A DNA stretch of 64,000 nucleotides from Bacillota bacterium (GTDB taxonomy: Bacteria; Bacillota; Clostridia; Christensenellales; SZUA-584). Numbering within the stretch: the stretch's first letter is position 1; every line of letters begins with the position of its first letter. A program made the translations under genes and the position numbers. The DNA is taken from contig JAEWCC010000049.1 of the NCBI GenBank assembly GCA_023390815.1, positions 62,001 to 126,000 on the forward strand, given 5' to 3'. The notes below the pieces were generated by a model. The model did no database searches. It was not told the origin of the DNA and saw only the letters and a list, made by a program, of their open reading frames with translations. Below, piece after piece: positions 50,911 through 58,608 of the stretch.

Positions 50911-51175
50911 AGCCGCATCACGTAAAAATGCGGCTGCAGAGTGTTAAAAAAGCTCTTTTTATGGCCCCCTCTGACGACCACCCCAAAAAGCTGCGCTTCT
51001 AGGGGACCCCGGCACGGGCTGTCACCGATAGGTGACTGGGGGAGAGAAAAAGCCTAAAAGCAGGTCACTCCCTCCGGCACTTCGTGCCACCTCCTACGTA
51101 CCCGGAGGGTGCTCGTCTGAGGGAGGCATGATAAGTTTATCGACAGCCTGAAGCCGCATCACGTAAGGAATGCGG
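50911..51175. repeat. Terminator-embedded repeat element, copy 2
   Basis: Hairpin AGCCGCAT..ATGCGGCT (50911-50934), 217-base core, hairpin AGCCGCAT..ATGCGGCA (51152-51175); the two hairpin segments match at about 21 of 24 bases. In the rtcB direction the order is rtcB stop, hairpin, core (starting CAGGCTGTCGATAAA), hairpin followed by CTTTTCTTAATT. The core contains the same blocks as copy 1 plus an inserted ~40 bases with ACCCCAAAAAGC and GGGGACCCCGG. Confidence 0.88.
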
Positions 51176-51218
51176 CAGGTATGCCCCGATAACACGGGAT
51201 CTTTCGCGATTAATTGCT

Positions 51219-52451
51219 TCAGCCCTTCACTACGCCCAGCGTGCTCAGTTTTTTGACCGGCGTTACGAGGTCGAGTTCGTTTGCAATGACCTCCTCGATA
51301 TCCTTGTACGCAAAGCGGCACTCCTCAGGAACGTCGTTCTTTTTGTGCTTGCCCAGCACCACTCCGGTGGTTTTAAGGTCTACCATCACCTGTTCCACCG
51401 AAAAGTTCTCCATTGCTTTGGTCCGGGAATAGCGCCGACCTGCCCCGTGGGAGCACGAATAAAAGCTTTCCGGGTTACCCTTGCCCTCCACAATGTAGCT
51501 GGCGGACCCCATTGCGCCGGGGATAATCCCGATCTCGCCTTCGCGCGCGCGGATGGCGCCTTTGCGATGCACCCAGACGTCTTTGCCATAGTGGTGCTCG
51601 ATCGCCGCATAATTATGGTGGCAGTTGATATAACCGGAGAAGGCGGGCGTTAAGCCGAGGAGCTTCGCGCTCCAGCGCGCGAGGATGCCCTGCACCGTCT
51701 GCATCATCCGGTCGCGGTTCTCGTGCGCGAAATCGAGCGCAAGGTTCATATAACGGATGTAGTTTTGTCCTTCATCCGTATCTACCGGCAGAAACGCCAG
51801 CCGGTATTCTTCGGGGACGGAGGAATACCAGCGCTGGTTCAATTCCTGCGCCGCCTGATCAAAGTGGTTGCAGATCTTGAGCCCGAAATGGCGGCTGCCG
51901 CTGTGCAGCATGACGCAGACCATGCCCGCTTCATCCTGCTGGATCTCGATGAAATGGTTGCCGCCACCAAGCGTGCCAATCTGATAGTATCCGTTCTCGA
52001 TCTCGGCAACGAGGCTGGGCACGCAAGCATATTGCTCCACGTTCGCGATTGCCTCATCGATGACGCGGGAAGGCTGAGGCTTCGGGTGGTGTGCGGAGCC
52101 TACCGGAACGTTGCGCAGGATATCGCCCACGAGGCACTGCAGCAGCGAGCCGGATGGGGTCTGCGCCTCTTTCAGCGCTTCCGCCGGAATATCCGTCTGG
52201 ACGAATGCCATGCCGCACCCGATGTCCACACCGACCGCGTTGGGAATGATGACGCCTTCCGTGGCGATCACGCCGCCGATCGGCATGCCCATTCCCTGAT
52301 GGGTATCCGGCATCAGTGCGACCCACTGGTGGATAAACGGCAGGCGGGATAAATTGGCGGTCTGTTCCAGACAGCCCGGCTCGATTGCGCCCTCCGGCAG
52401 CCAGACTTTGATGGGATGGCGCTGATCTTCAAGATTTCTGATTACATACAT
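51219..52451 (-). CDS. rtcB: RtcB-family RNA ligase
   Basis: 410 residues. Metal-binding VGVDIGCGM with D76 and C79, GGGNHFIE, HSGSRHFG and the guanylylated-His motif SCSHGAGRRYSR are all intact. RtcB joins 2',3'-cyclic phosphate or 3'-phosphate ends to 5'-OH RNA using GTP, repairing tRNA or rRNA cut by toxins. Length is shorter than E. coli RtcB (408 versus about 480 in archaeal forms is typical). GAGGTG precedes the ATG. It diverges from two WYL regulators over 114 bases. Confidence 0.93.
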   Translation of the reverse strand: MYVIRNLEDQRHPIKVWLPEGAIEPGCLEQTANLSRLPFIHQWVALMPDTHQGMGMPIGGVIATEGVIIPNAVGVDIGCGMAFVQTDIPAEALKEAQTPSGSLLQCLVGDILRNVPVGSAHHPKPQPSRVIDEAIANVEQYACVPSLVAEIENGYYQIGTLGGGNHFIEIQQDEAGMVCVMLHSGSRHFGLKICNHFDQAAQELNQRWYSSVPEEYRLAFLPVDTDEGQNYIRYMNLALDFAHENRDRMMQTVQGILARWSAKLLGLTPAFSGYINCHHNYAAIEHHYGKDVWVHRKGAIRAREGEIGIIPGAMGSASYIVEGKGNPESFYSCSHGAGRRYSRTKAMENFSVEQVMVDLKTTGVVLGKHKKNDVPEECRFAYKDIEEVIANELDLVTPVKKLSTLGVVKG

Positions 52452-52527
52452 GGCTTACACCTCGTTTCTGAAGCCAATATACATCTTTTTGAGGAAGATA
52501 TCGTTAAGAAAAGTGTGCGAATGCGCA

Positions 52528-52557
52528 TTGTGAATGCCATGCAAATGATTATATAAT
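52528..52557 (+). promoter_or_regulatory. Promoter of the WYL regulator pair
   Basis: TTGTGA (52528-52533), 18 bases, TATAAT (52552-52557). The GTG used as start codon begins at 52566, so the predicted transcript would start about 2 bases before it and be essentially leaderless. Confidence 0.5.
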
Positions 52558-52565
52558 ATGACAGG

Positions 52566-53804
52566 GTGAATGTTTTGCCGGGATATTCTGAGCTCATTAA
52601 AAACTTCGAAAAGATCAGGGATTTTGTCCGCGATTTTTTCATATTCGGGTATCGCAGCCGGGGTGACTACGATGCGGTTTCCGCGCGCAGCTACGACAAC
52701 GAGCGGCGGCGTATTCAAAGCTACCTCGAGGATTACGTCAGCGAGCATTGGGACAGCCGCGGCAAGACGATTTCCATCGCGTCGGATACCATCGCCAAAT
52801 CCGTGAATCCGCTGTTCAAGGTTTGGGAAACCAAATCGTTTACGCGGAACGATCTGTTTTTGCATTTTGTGATACTGGACATCCTGCAGGACCAATGCCT
52901 GTCCGCGCCCGAAATCGCGGAGGTCATCGCGAACGACTATCTGTGCAGTCTGAGCGAACCCGTTTTGATCGACGCGATGACGATTCGCAACAAGCTCAGC
53001 GAATACACCGCATTGGGCATTCTCTCCGTGCAGAAAACGGGCAAATCCCTGTGCTACAGCCTTACCGGCTGCGAGCTGCCGCTCGGCAATGCGTTGGTTG
53101 ACGCACTGCTTTTTTATCAGAACGTTGTGCCCATGGGCTTTTTGGGTGCCGCCATGGTGAAGGGGCAATTAAGCCCCTTTATGTACCGGCAGATATTTTT
53201 TGCGCAGGCGTTGGACGATGATGTGCTGCGCCATATTTTCGATGCCATGTCGGATCAACGGAGTATCAGCGTCTCACAGGAAAAGTTCGGACGGGACATC
53301 GTGACGCGCTCCGCCGTACCGGTTTATGTGCTGTCCAATACGCGGACCGGCCGGCGTTATCTGGTGTTTTTCTCCCTGCGGAAGCGCAGGTTCTCCACGA
53401 TGCGCGTGGACTACATTAAATCGGTCACACCCGGCGAGCCGGTTGCGGGTTTCGAGGAGATACGCGCGGAATACAAAAGGCTCGCAGAGAATTCCTTCTC
53501 CCTCGTGCACCGGCAGGACACCCTTAAGCATGTGCGTATGGTGCTGCACATCGACGAGCAGCAGGAAAAGTACGTGGTCGAGCGGCTGGTGCGCGAGGGC
53601 AAGCATGGCACATTGACGCGAATTGCCGAAAACACGTTTGAGTATGCCATCGACGTGCCGGACACGATGGAGATGGTGCCATGGCTGCGCACCTTTATCG
53701 GCCGTATCGTTTCCATTGAGGGTACGGAAGTCGGTGTGATATCACAGTTTAAGCGGGACATTGAAGCGATGGGCAGGCTTTACGAGGGGGAAGCTGATGT
53801 TTAA
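52566..53804 (+). CDS. WYL-domain regulator 1
   Basis: 412 residues. The N-terminal 200 residues are helical with winged-helix character (CLSAPEIAEVIANDYLCSL, LSEYTALGILSVQKTGKSLCYSL). The WYL region lies around 250-330 (ISVSQEKFGRDIVTRSAVPVYVLSN, GRRYLVFFSLRKRRFSTMRVDYIKSV), and a C-terminal extension (WCX-like) follows. WYL domains bind single-stranded nucleic acid or nucleotide ligands. The GTG at 52566 has no clear ribosome site, matching a leaderless promoter. It overlaps WYL 2 by 8 bases. Confidence 0.83.
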   Translation: MNVLPGYSELIKNFEKIRDFVRDFFIFGYRSRGDYDAVSARSYDNERRRIQSYLEDYVSEHWDSRGKTISIASDTIAKSVNPLFKVWETKSFTRNDLFLHFVILDILQDQCLSAPEIAEVIANDYLCSLSEPVLIDAMTIRNKLSEYTALGILSVQKTGKSLCYSLTGCELPLGNALVDALLFYQNVVPMGFLGAAMVKGQLSPFMYRQIFFAQALDDDVLRHIFDAMSDQRSISVSQEKFGRDIVTRSAVPVYVLSNTRTGRRYLVFFSLRKRRFSTMRVDYIKSVTPGEPVAGFEEIRAEYKRLAENSFSLVHRQDTLKHVRMVLHIDEQQEKYVVERLVREGKHGTLTRIAENTFEYAIDVPDTMEMVPWLRTFIGRIVSIEGTEVGVISQFKRDIEAMGRLYEGEADV

Positions 53805-54774
53805 CGAGATATACGGCGCGTATTACGATATGATGCGGCGGATACTGGAGAAGGCGGCGGACGCTCCGGTAACCGTGCGGGACATCGGCGAGATCGTCGA
53901 CGCCTGCGGCTTTGCCGAAAGCGGCCTGTACTTCACGCCGGACGCGCTCGCTCAGGACGGCTCGGGCTACAACCTTTTGAAAAAGACCGGAAACGGCTAT
54001 ACTTCCATCCTCAAGAACAAGCCAATTCCGTGCCTCACGCTGAATCAGAAGCGGTTGATCCGTACGCTGCTGCAGGACCGGAGGATACGGTTATTTTTAG
54101 AGGATGAGGAGATCGCCCGCCTCCATGATGCGCTGAAGGACATACGGCCTCTCTACAGCATGGACGATATCCTATACACGGAAACCGCTGCCGACAGCGA
54201 CGATTTTGAAAACGAAGCCTATCGGGCTCGGTTTAAAACGCTGCTGGAGTCAATCAGGCAGAATGAGGTTCTGCGGATCGTGTATAACTCGTCGCGGGGA
54301 GAACGAAAGACTGTCAGGATTGCGCCTTATAAGCTTGAATATGGCGTTCGGGACGACAAGTTCCGGCTGTGCGGCGTCAGCCTGTTCCAAAATCAGCCGT
54401 CTCGCTACATCAAGCTCAACGTCGCCCGGATGATTCGAATTATACCAGACGGGCCTTGCGCTGCGATAGACTGTAAGCGGTTGATCGAGCAAAAGATGCT
54501 CAAAAACCCCATCGCCATCGAAGTTTCCGATTTCCGAAACGGCTTTGAGCGAATATTCATCGGGCTCTCTAATTACAAAAGGATTTCGTCGCTGAACGAG
54601 GAAACAGGGAAGTGCACGATGCAGATCGATTGCATGGACGACGACGTGCAGGAGCTGCTGATATTAATGCTGTCGTTCGGCCCGGCGATCCGTGTGCTGG
54701 GTCCGCCCGATTTTAAGCAGAAGTATATTGAGAGAGTGCGGCGGCAGATAGACATGATAAAAGTCGGAGAATAA
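53797..54774 (+). CDS. WYL-domain regulator 2
   Basis: 325 residues. An N-terminal helical part (VTVRDIGEIVDACGFAESG) is followed by a WYL domain about 155-230 (LRIVYNSSRGERKTVRIAPYKLEYGVRDDKFRLCGVSL) and a WCX-type C-terminus. The start at 53797 follows GAGGGGG by about 7 bases and overlaps WYL 1. Together they may act as a hetero-pair regulator of rtcB, sensing RNA damage; this is inference from divergence and from ligand types known for WYL proteins. Confidence 0.83.
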   Translation: MFNEIYGAYYDMMRRILEKAADAPVTVRDIGEIVDACGFAESGLYFTPDALAQDGSGYNLLKKTGNGYTSILKNKPIPCLTLNQKRLIRTLLQDRRIRLFLEDEEIARLHDALKDIRPLYSMDDILYTETAADSDDFENEAYRARFKTLLESIRQNEVLRIVYNSSRGERKTVRIAPYKLEYGVRDDKFRLCGVSLFQNQPSRYIKLNVARMIRIIPDGPCAAIDCKRLIEQKMLKNPIAIEVSDFRNGFERIFIGLSNYKRISSLNEETGKCTMQIDCMDDDVQELLILMLSFGPAIRVLGPPDFKQKYIERVRRQIDMIKVGE

Positions 54775-54917
54775 CTTTCCGGTCTTCAGTGTACTAAGAA
54801 CCTGTTATGTCATGCTGAACCGAAGGTGAAGCATCTTAAAACGGCCTGATCACCAACATTCTCACGTACCCAGCATAGGTGTCGGGCGGTATACGCCCCA
54901 GAATAACAGAAATCAAA

Positions 54918-55176
54918 GGCCGGAAAACAGTTCTCCGGCCTGAAGAGTGTTAAAAAGGCTCTCTTTACGACCCCCTCTGACGACCACCCCAAAAAGCTAT
55001 GCTTTTCGGGGACCCCGGCACCGGGGCTGTCACCGACAGATGACTGGGGGAGAGAAAATGGCTTAAGACCGGTCACTCCCTCCGTCCGATACGAGATTGG
55101 AAATCTCGTATGGGACACCTCCCTCGTCTGAGGGAGGCTTATTATCCATCTGAAGGCTGGGCAGGGCTCTCCGGTC
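54918..55176. repeat. Terminator-embedded repeat element, copy 3
   Basis: Hairpin AGGCCGG..CCGGCCT (54918-54942), 211-base core, hairpin AGGCTGG..CCGGTC (55154-55176). The core is close to copy 2 (AGAGTGTTAAAAAGGCTCT, CCCCCTCTGACGACC, CACTCCCTCCG, CCTCGTCTGAGGGAGGC) with a private palindrome TACGAGATTGGAAATCTCGTA-like near 55090. In the slipin direction: slipin stop, hairpin (5 bases later), core, hairpin with TTTGATTTC. Confidence 0.82.
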
Positions 55177-55181
55177 GGTCG

Positions 55182-56300
55182 TCATTCGCTCCTTCCGATC
55201 AGCGTGCCCAGCTGCTCGATAATGCCCGCCCCCGGCGAGAGCGAGATGCTGCCCACCATGCCGCAGATTCGCTCAATGTATTCCAGCTCCTTGAGCCGGT
55301 ACAGCGTCTGGTTTTCATCCATCAGCTTGGCCGTGTTGAGCAGGCTCCGCGTGGAGGCCGTCTCTTCGCGCCGCGTGATGACGTTGGCCAGCGCCTGCTT
55401 TTCGGCCACCAGCACGGTGTTCAATATGTCGCGCACATCGCCCGGCAGGATGATGTCCTTGACGCCCGCCTCGATGAACTCCGCGCCGAAGAACGCCTGC
55501 TTGCTCTGAACGGCGGACAGGATGATCCGTCCGATCTCGTGCTTTTCCGCCAGCAGATCGTCGAGCTTGCGAGTAGAGACGTATTCGCGCAGCGCCATCT
55601 GCAGCGCATAGTACAGCTGCTCGTTATGATGGTCGAAGTCCGTAACCGACTTAATGGGATCGGTAATCCTGTACTGGCATACGAAGTTGATGCGCAGCGT
55701 CACCTTATCCTGCGAGAGCAGCTCCTGCCCGGATACCTCGAGCACGCGTGCGCGCAGGTCCACCGTCTTTACCTCGACGGTATGGCGGCCCTTCCAGAAA
55801 TAGTGGCTGCCCGCCGCAAGCTGCCTTACATACTCGCCGTCGATCATCAGGATGCCCACCGTTCCCGAGGGCACCGAAAATGCGGAAATATACGCGGCGC
55901 CCTCGGCCTTAAAGTAGCCCTTCGAAAATATCGAAAGATCGATATCGCCCGCCACCATCGGCTCATCAGTATTGACGATCCGAAACGCGTGGTCATAGAT
56001 TGCCTTGAAATAGGCGTGGGCCCCCGGCGGCAGGATGTCGACGAAATTGCCATCCGCGAAGTGCAGCGCGATCTCGTTGTCCCGCACGCGCACGATGTGC
56101 AGCATATCCATCAGCGTCCGATCTTCCAGGAAAAGGTTGATATCCATGCCCTTGGGCGCGAACTTGACGCGCATGTCCACATTGATCAAGGTATAATGCG
56201 ACAGCGCGGCATACCGGTACGTGCCTTCCTTCACGGCCTTCACAAAGCTGCCATTCTTAAACAGCAGCCCCATCTCGTGCTTCTTTACTACATACTTCAT
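55182..56300 (-). CDS. SPFH-domain (slipin-like) protein
   Basis: 372 residues. The SPFH/band-7 domain occupies about 140-300 (GTVGILMIDGEYVRQLAAGSHYFWKG, VLEVSGQELLSQDKVTLRINFVCQYRITDP, LREYVSTRKLDDLLAEK), followed by a coiled-coil region. There is no obvious N-terminal membrane helix, so association with membrane would be peripheral. The first 130 residues are a separate beta domain seen in some bacterial slipins. GGGGGAAAG precedes the ATG. SPFH proteins organise membrane microdomains; a specific role is unknown. Confidence 0.83.
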   Translation of the reverse strand: MKYVVKKHEMGLLFKNGSFVKAVKEGTYRYAALSHYTLINVDMRVKFAPKGMDINLFLEDRTLMDMLHIVRVRDNEIALHFADGNFVDILPPGAHAYFKAIYDHAFRIVNTDEPMVAGDIDLSIFSKGYFKAEGAAYISAFSVPSGTVGILMIDGEYVRQLAAGSHYFWKGRHTVEVKTVDLRARVLEVSGQELLSQDKVTLRINFVCQYRITDPIKSVTDFDHHNEQLYYALQMALREYVSTRKLDDLLAEKHEIGRIILSAVQSKQAFFGAEFIEAGVKDIILPGDVRDILNTVLVAEKQALANVITRREETASTRSLLNTAKLMDENQTLYRLKELEYIERICGMVGSISLSPGAGIIEQLGTLIGRSE

Positions 56301-56943
56301 AATCTTTCCCCCTTATATCCAAGCACGAACGTGCTTTGTACTCGTTTGGCTGCCGTTTGCGTTTTTCACAGGCCCGGCTGCGGGCAGGGAATTGAGCGGT
56401 TTCTCTGCCGGGGCGCGATGCTTTGCATCTGGCCCGGGGAGAGAAACGGCGGTATCCTTCGCTGCGCAGAGCAGCGCGCCGGTTGTCCCGCTGTCGCAAG
56501 GGAACCTTGGGGCGCGGAACCGAAAAACCAAACTGCAGCCATTGCTTTCAGACATGCCGTGACAGGGCATTTTTTGTGTGGAGTCGAACCACGTCGCAAA
56601 GGGCGATTCCAGACTAGATTGCTCTACCCACTGAGCTACGCAAACCCTTAAGCTTGCTGAAGGATTCGAACCTTCGACACATCCGTTTGCGAAGCGCTCC
56701 GGAATACGTAAGGCCAGGGGCCAGACGCACCGCGCAGGACTGAAGCCTGCCGCTGAAGGAACGTTCCGTACAGCATTCACTGCATGCTCATTCTATTCAA
56801 TAAAGGGAAAAGGATCATTAAAAAAAGTATGCGAAAGAGATTAATGGAAATATTACGCCCGTTATAAAGTCCTGAAAAAGGGCGGGAGAAGAGACTGCGC
56901 GCGTGGTATAATACCCGCAAAACACCAATACGAGGTAGGGCAG
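56301..56943. other. Gene-poor, highly structured intergenic stretch
   Basis: 643 bases without a supportable gene. It contains a GC-rich imperfect inverted repeat at 56396-56451 (arms GCGGTTTCTCTGCC... and ...GGGGAGAGAAACGGC), smaller hairpins (GCCCGgctgCGGGC near 56372, GCTGCGCagAGCAGCGC near 56466), and two tRNA-like fragments on the minus strand. Short frames here are low-complexity shadows. It is the upstream region of slipin (minus) and of the pentapeptide gene (plus). Confidence 0.6.
56574..56690 (-). pseudogene. tRNA-like remnants (two T-arm motifs, one D-arm)
   Basis: On the minus strand, GAAGGTTCGAATCCTTC is a perfect T-arm (about 56658-56674). A second unit has TAGCTCAGTGGGTAGAGC (D-arm) and, 28 bases on, GTGGTTCGACTCCAC (T-arm). 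No 5-base anticodon stem with 7-base loop and no matching acceptor stem could be built for either, so they are treated as decayed or partial tRNA sequences rather than working genes. Confidence 0.4.
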
Positions 56944-57549
56944 ATGACGCTCGCTGAGATCATTGCGGAAGCAAAAGAGGACGAGGTCCCGGTCCGGGAT
57001 ATGAATTTTGAAAATGAAACGGTGGAAGAACTTGATCTGTCCAAAATGGATTTTGAGCGCGTACGCTTTGAAAAATGCCGCTTTGTTGCGTGCGATTTCA
57101 GGCGGGTCAATTTTACGGATACCCAGTTTACCAACTGTGATATTTCCAACTGCAAATTCATCGGCAGTTATTGGAAAAATACGGAAGTTATATACGGCAA
57201 GGCTGCTGGGAGCGATTTCAGCCAGTCTTATTTTAAACAAGCCCAAATCAAGGGGTGTTCCTTCCATTATGCAAACTGCGTGAAAACGACCTGGATGAAC
57301 TGCAAGGTTCTGGACTGCGATTTCAAAGAGGCGTTTATGTCCGAGGTCAAGCTGAAAGGGATTATGCTCCGGCAGGTCAACCTGACGCACGCCGATTTCT
57401 ATAAAACCCCGCTTAAGGGCGTGGACTTGTCCGATTGCACTATCGAAGGCATCACACTGTCGGACACGTATGCCGAACTGCGCGGGGCAAAGATCAATAT
57501 GTTTCAGGCGGCGGAACTCGCGAAGCTGCTGGGGGTAGAGATCGTATGA
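56944..57549 (+). CDS. Pentapeptide-repeat protein (Qnr/McbG-like)
   Basis: 201 residues made mostly of A(D/N)LXX-type units: FEKCRFVACDFRRVNFTDTQ, FTNCDISNCKFIGS, FSQSYFKQAQIKGCSF and further. The C-terminal helix LRGAKINMFQAAELAKLLGV matches the dimerisation end of Qnr-type gyrase-protecting proteins. These right-handed beta-helix proteins mimic DNA and can protect gyrase from quinolones or toxins; activity here is unproven. A MerR regulator gene follows 54 bases on. GAGG lies 8 bases before the ATG. Confidence 0.85.
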   Translation: MTLAEIIAEAKEDEVPVRDMNFENETVEELDLSKMDFERVRFEKCRFVACDFRRVNFTDTQFTNCDISNCKFIGSYWKNTEVIYGKAAGSDFSQSYFKQAQIKGCSFHYANCVKTTWMNCKVLDCDFKEAFMSEVKLKGIMLRQVNLTHADFYKTPLKGVDLSDCTIEGITLSDTYAELRGAKINMFQAAELAKLLGVEIV

Positions 57550-57603
57550 AATTGCCTGTTGACTGTTCCCCAAGGGTTTGGCGTATGATCACTTTGAGGT
57601 GAG

Positions 57604-58488
57604 ATGATGTTGATTCGGGAGGCTTGCGATGCCACAGGGCTGACCAAGAAGGCTGTGGAGTACTATATCGAACAAGGGCTCATCAATCCGGCTGCGTTGG
57701 AGAACGGATACCGGGATTTTTCAGCCGGGGATATTGAGCGATTGATTAAAACTGCGGTCCTGCGCAGGCTGGGGCTGGGCGTAGAGGAAATTCGCTCGGT
57801 GCTGGCGGATGCCAGCGGAGAAATCCTCCAAAAGCTATCCGTACGATATCGCATCCGGCTTAAGCGGGATGCGGTCAGACAGGCTTTGATTGGCCAGCTT
57901 GGCGTGCGGCAGGACTGGTATGCAATAAAAGAACGGGTCGAATCCTTGGAGAAAACCACGACCATTGCGGAAAGACTTTTAGAAGCCTTTCCGGGCTACT
58001 ATGGGCGCTTCATCAGCCTGCATTTTGCGGGCTTTCTGAACCAGCCAATCGAAACCCGCGAACAGCAGGAGGCGTTCCGTGAGATCGTACGCTTTCTGGA
58101 CGGCGCACCCGCAATGGTGTTTCCCGAGGATGTACAGCGTTATCTGACGGAAGATACAAAGGATATCGGCGCTCAGACCATGGAAGATATCGGCGGGAAA
58201 ATGAAACGGTCGTTGGAAAACATGGAAGCATTTCTGTCAGAGAATAAGGCGGCACTGGAATCGTATATCCAATATCGGAGATCCGAGGAGTTCAGAAATT
58301 CTCCCGCATACCGGTTCCAGACCCTGATTAAGGAATTCAACACGGCCAGCGGCTATTACGAGATCTTCATCCCCGCGATGAAAAGGCTCAGCCCAGCTTA
58401 TGCGGAGTATTGCGTCCGGCTGGAGGCTGCCAACGAAAAGCTCAAGGCGGTTTACCCGGATGCGGCGGAAGCTCTTTCGGGCGATTAG
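57604..58488 (+). CDS. MerR-family transcriptional regulator
   Basis: 294 residues. The N-terminal MerR winged helix (LIREACDATGLTKKAVEYYIEQGLI, ENGYRDFSAGDIERLIKTAVLRRLGLGVEEIRSVL) is followed by an unusually long C-terminal region of about 190 mostly helical residues, which probably binds a ligand. GAGGTGAG precedes the ATG. It likely regulates the adjacent pentapeptide gene or a drug-response set. The C-terminal domain is not assigned to a known family. Confidence 0.85.
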   Translation: MMLIREACDATGLTKKAVEYYIEQGLINPAALENGYRDFSAGDIERLIKTAVLRRLGLGVEEIRSVLADASGEILQKLSVRYRIRLKRDAVRQALIGQLGVRQDWYAIKERVESLEKTTTIAERLLEAFPGYYGRFISLHFAGFLNQPIETREQQEAFREIVRFLDGAPAMVFPEDVQRYLTEDTKDIGAQTMEDIGGKMKRSLENMEAFLSENKAALESYIQYRRSEEFRNSPAYRFQTLIKEFNTASGYYEIFIPAMKRLSPAYAEYCVRLEAANEKLKAVYPDAAEALSGD

Positions 58489-58557
58489 CGTGCCGTCGCC
58501 TTCATGCCGGGTGGGTACCGCATCGTTCCGTATTCCCCGGGAAATTCATCCTATGAA

Positions 58558-58595
58558 AAAACGGCTGCCCTTAAATGCGAGCAGCCGTTTTGTTT
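58558..58595. terminator. Bidirectional terminator between MerR and Bce permease genes
   Basis: AAAACGGCTGC (58558-58568) pairs with GCAGCCGTTTT (58581-58591), 12-base loop, then GTTT. It serves both convergent genes. Confidence 0.85.
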
Positions 58596-58608
58596 CCCTG
58601 GTTTAACC

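Noticed and set aside
56574..56650. A functional tRNA gene on the minus strand
   Set aside because: D-arm and T-arm match, but the 28 bases between cannot form a 5-base anticodon stem with a 7-base loop and the ends do not pair as an acceptor stem.
55110..56651. 513-codon open frame on the plus strand
   Set aside because: It is antisense to the well-supported SPFH gene and runs into the structured region; composition is typical of a GC-rich shadow frame.
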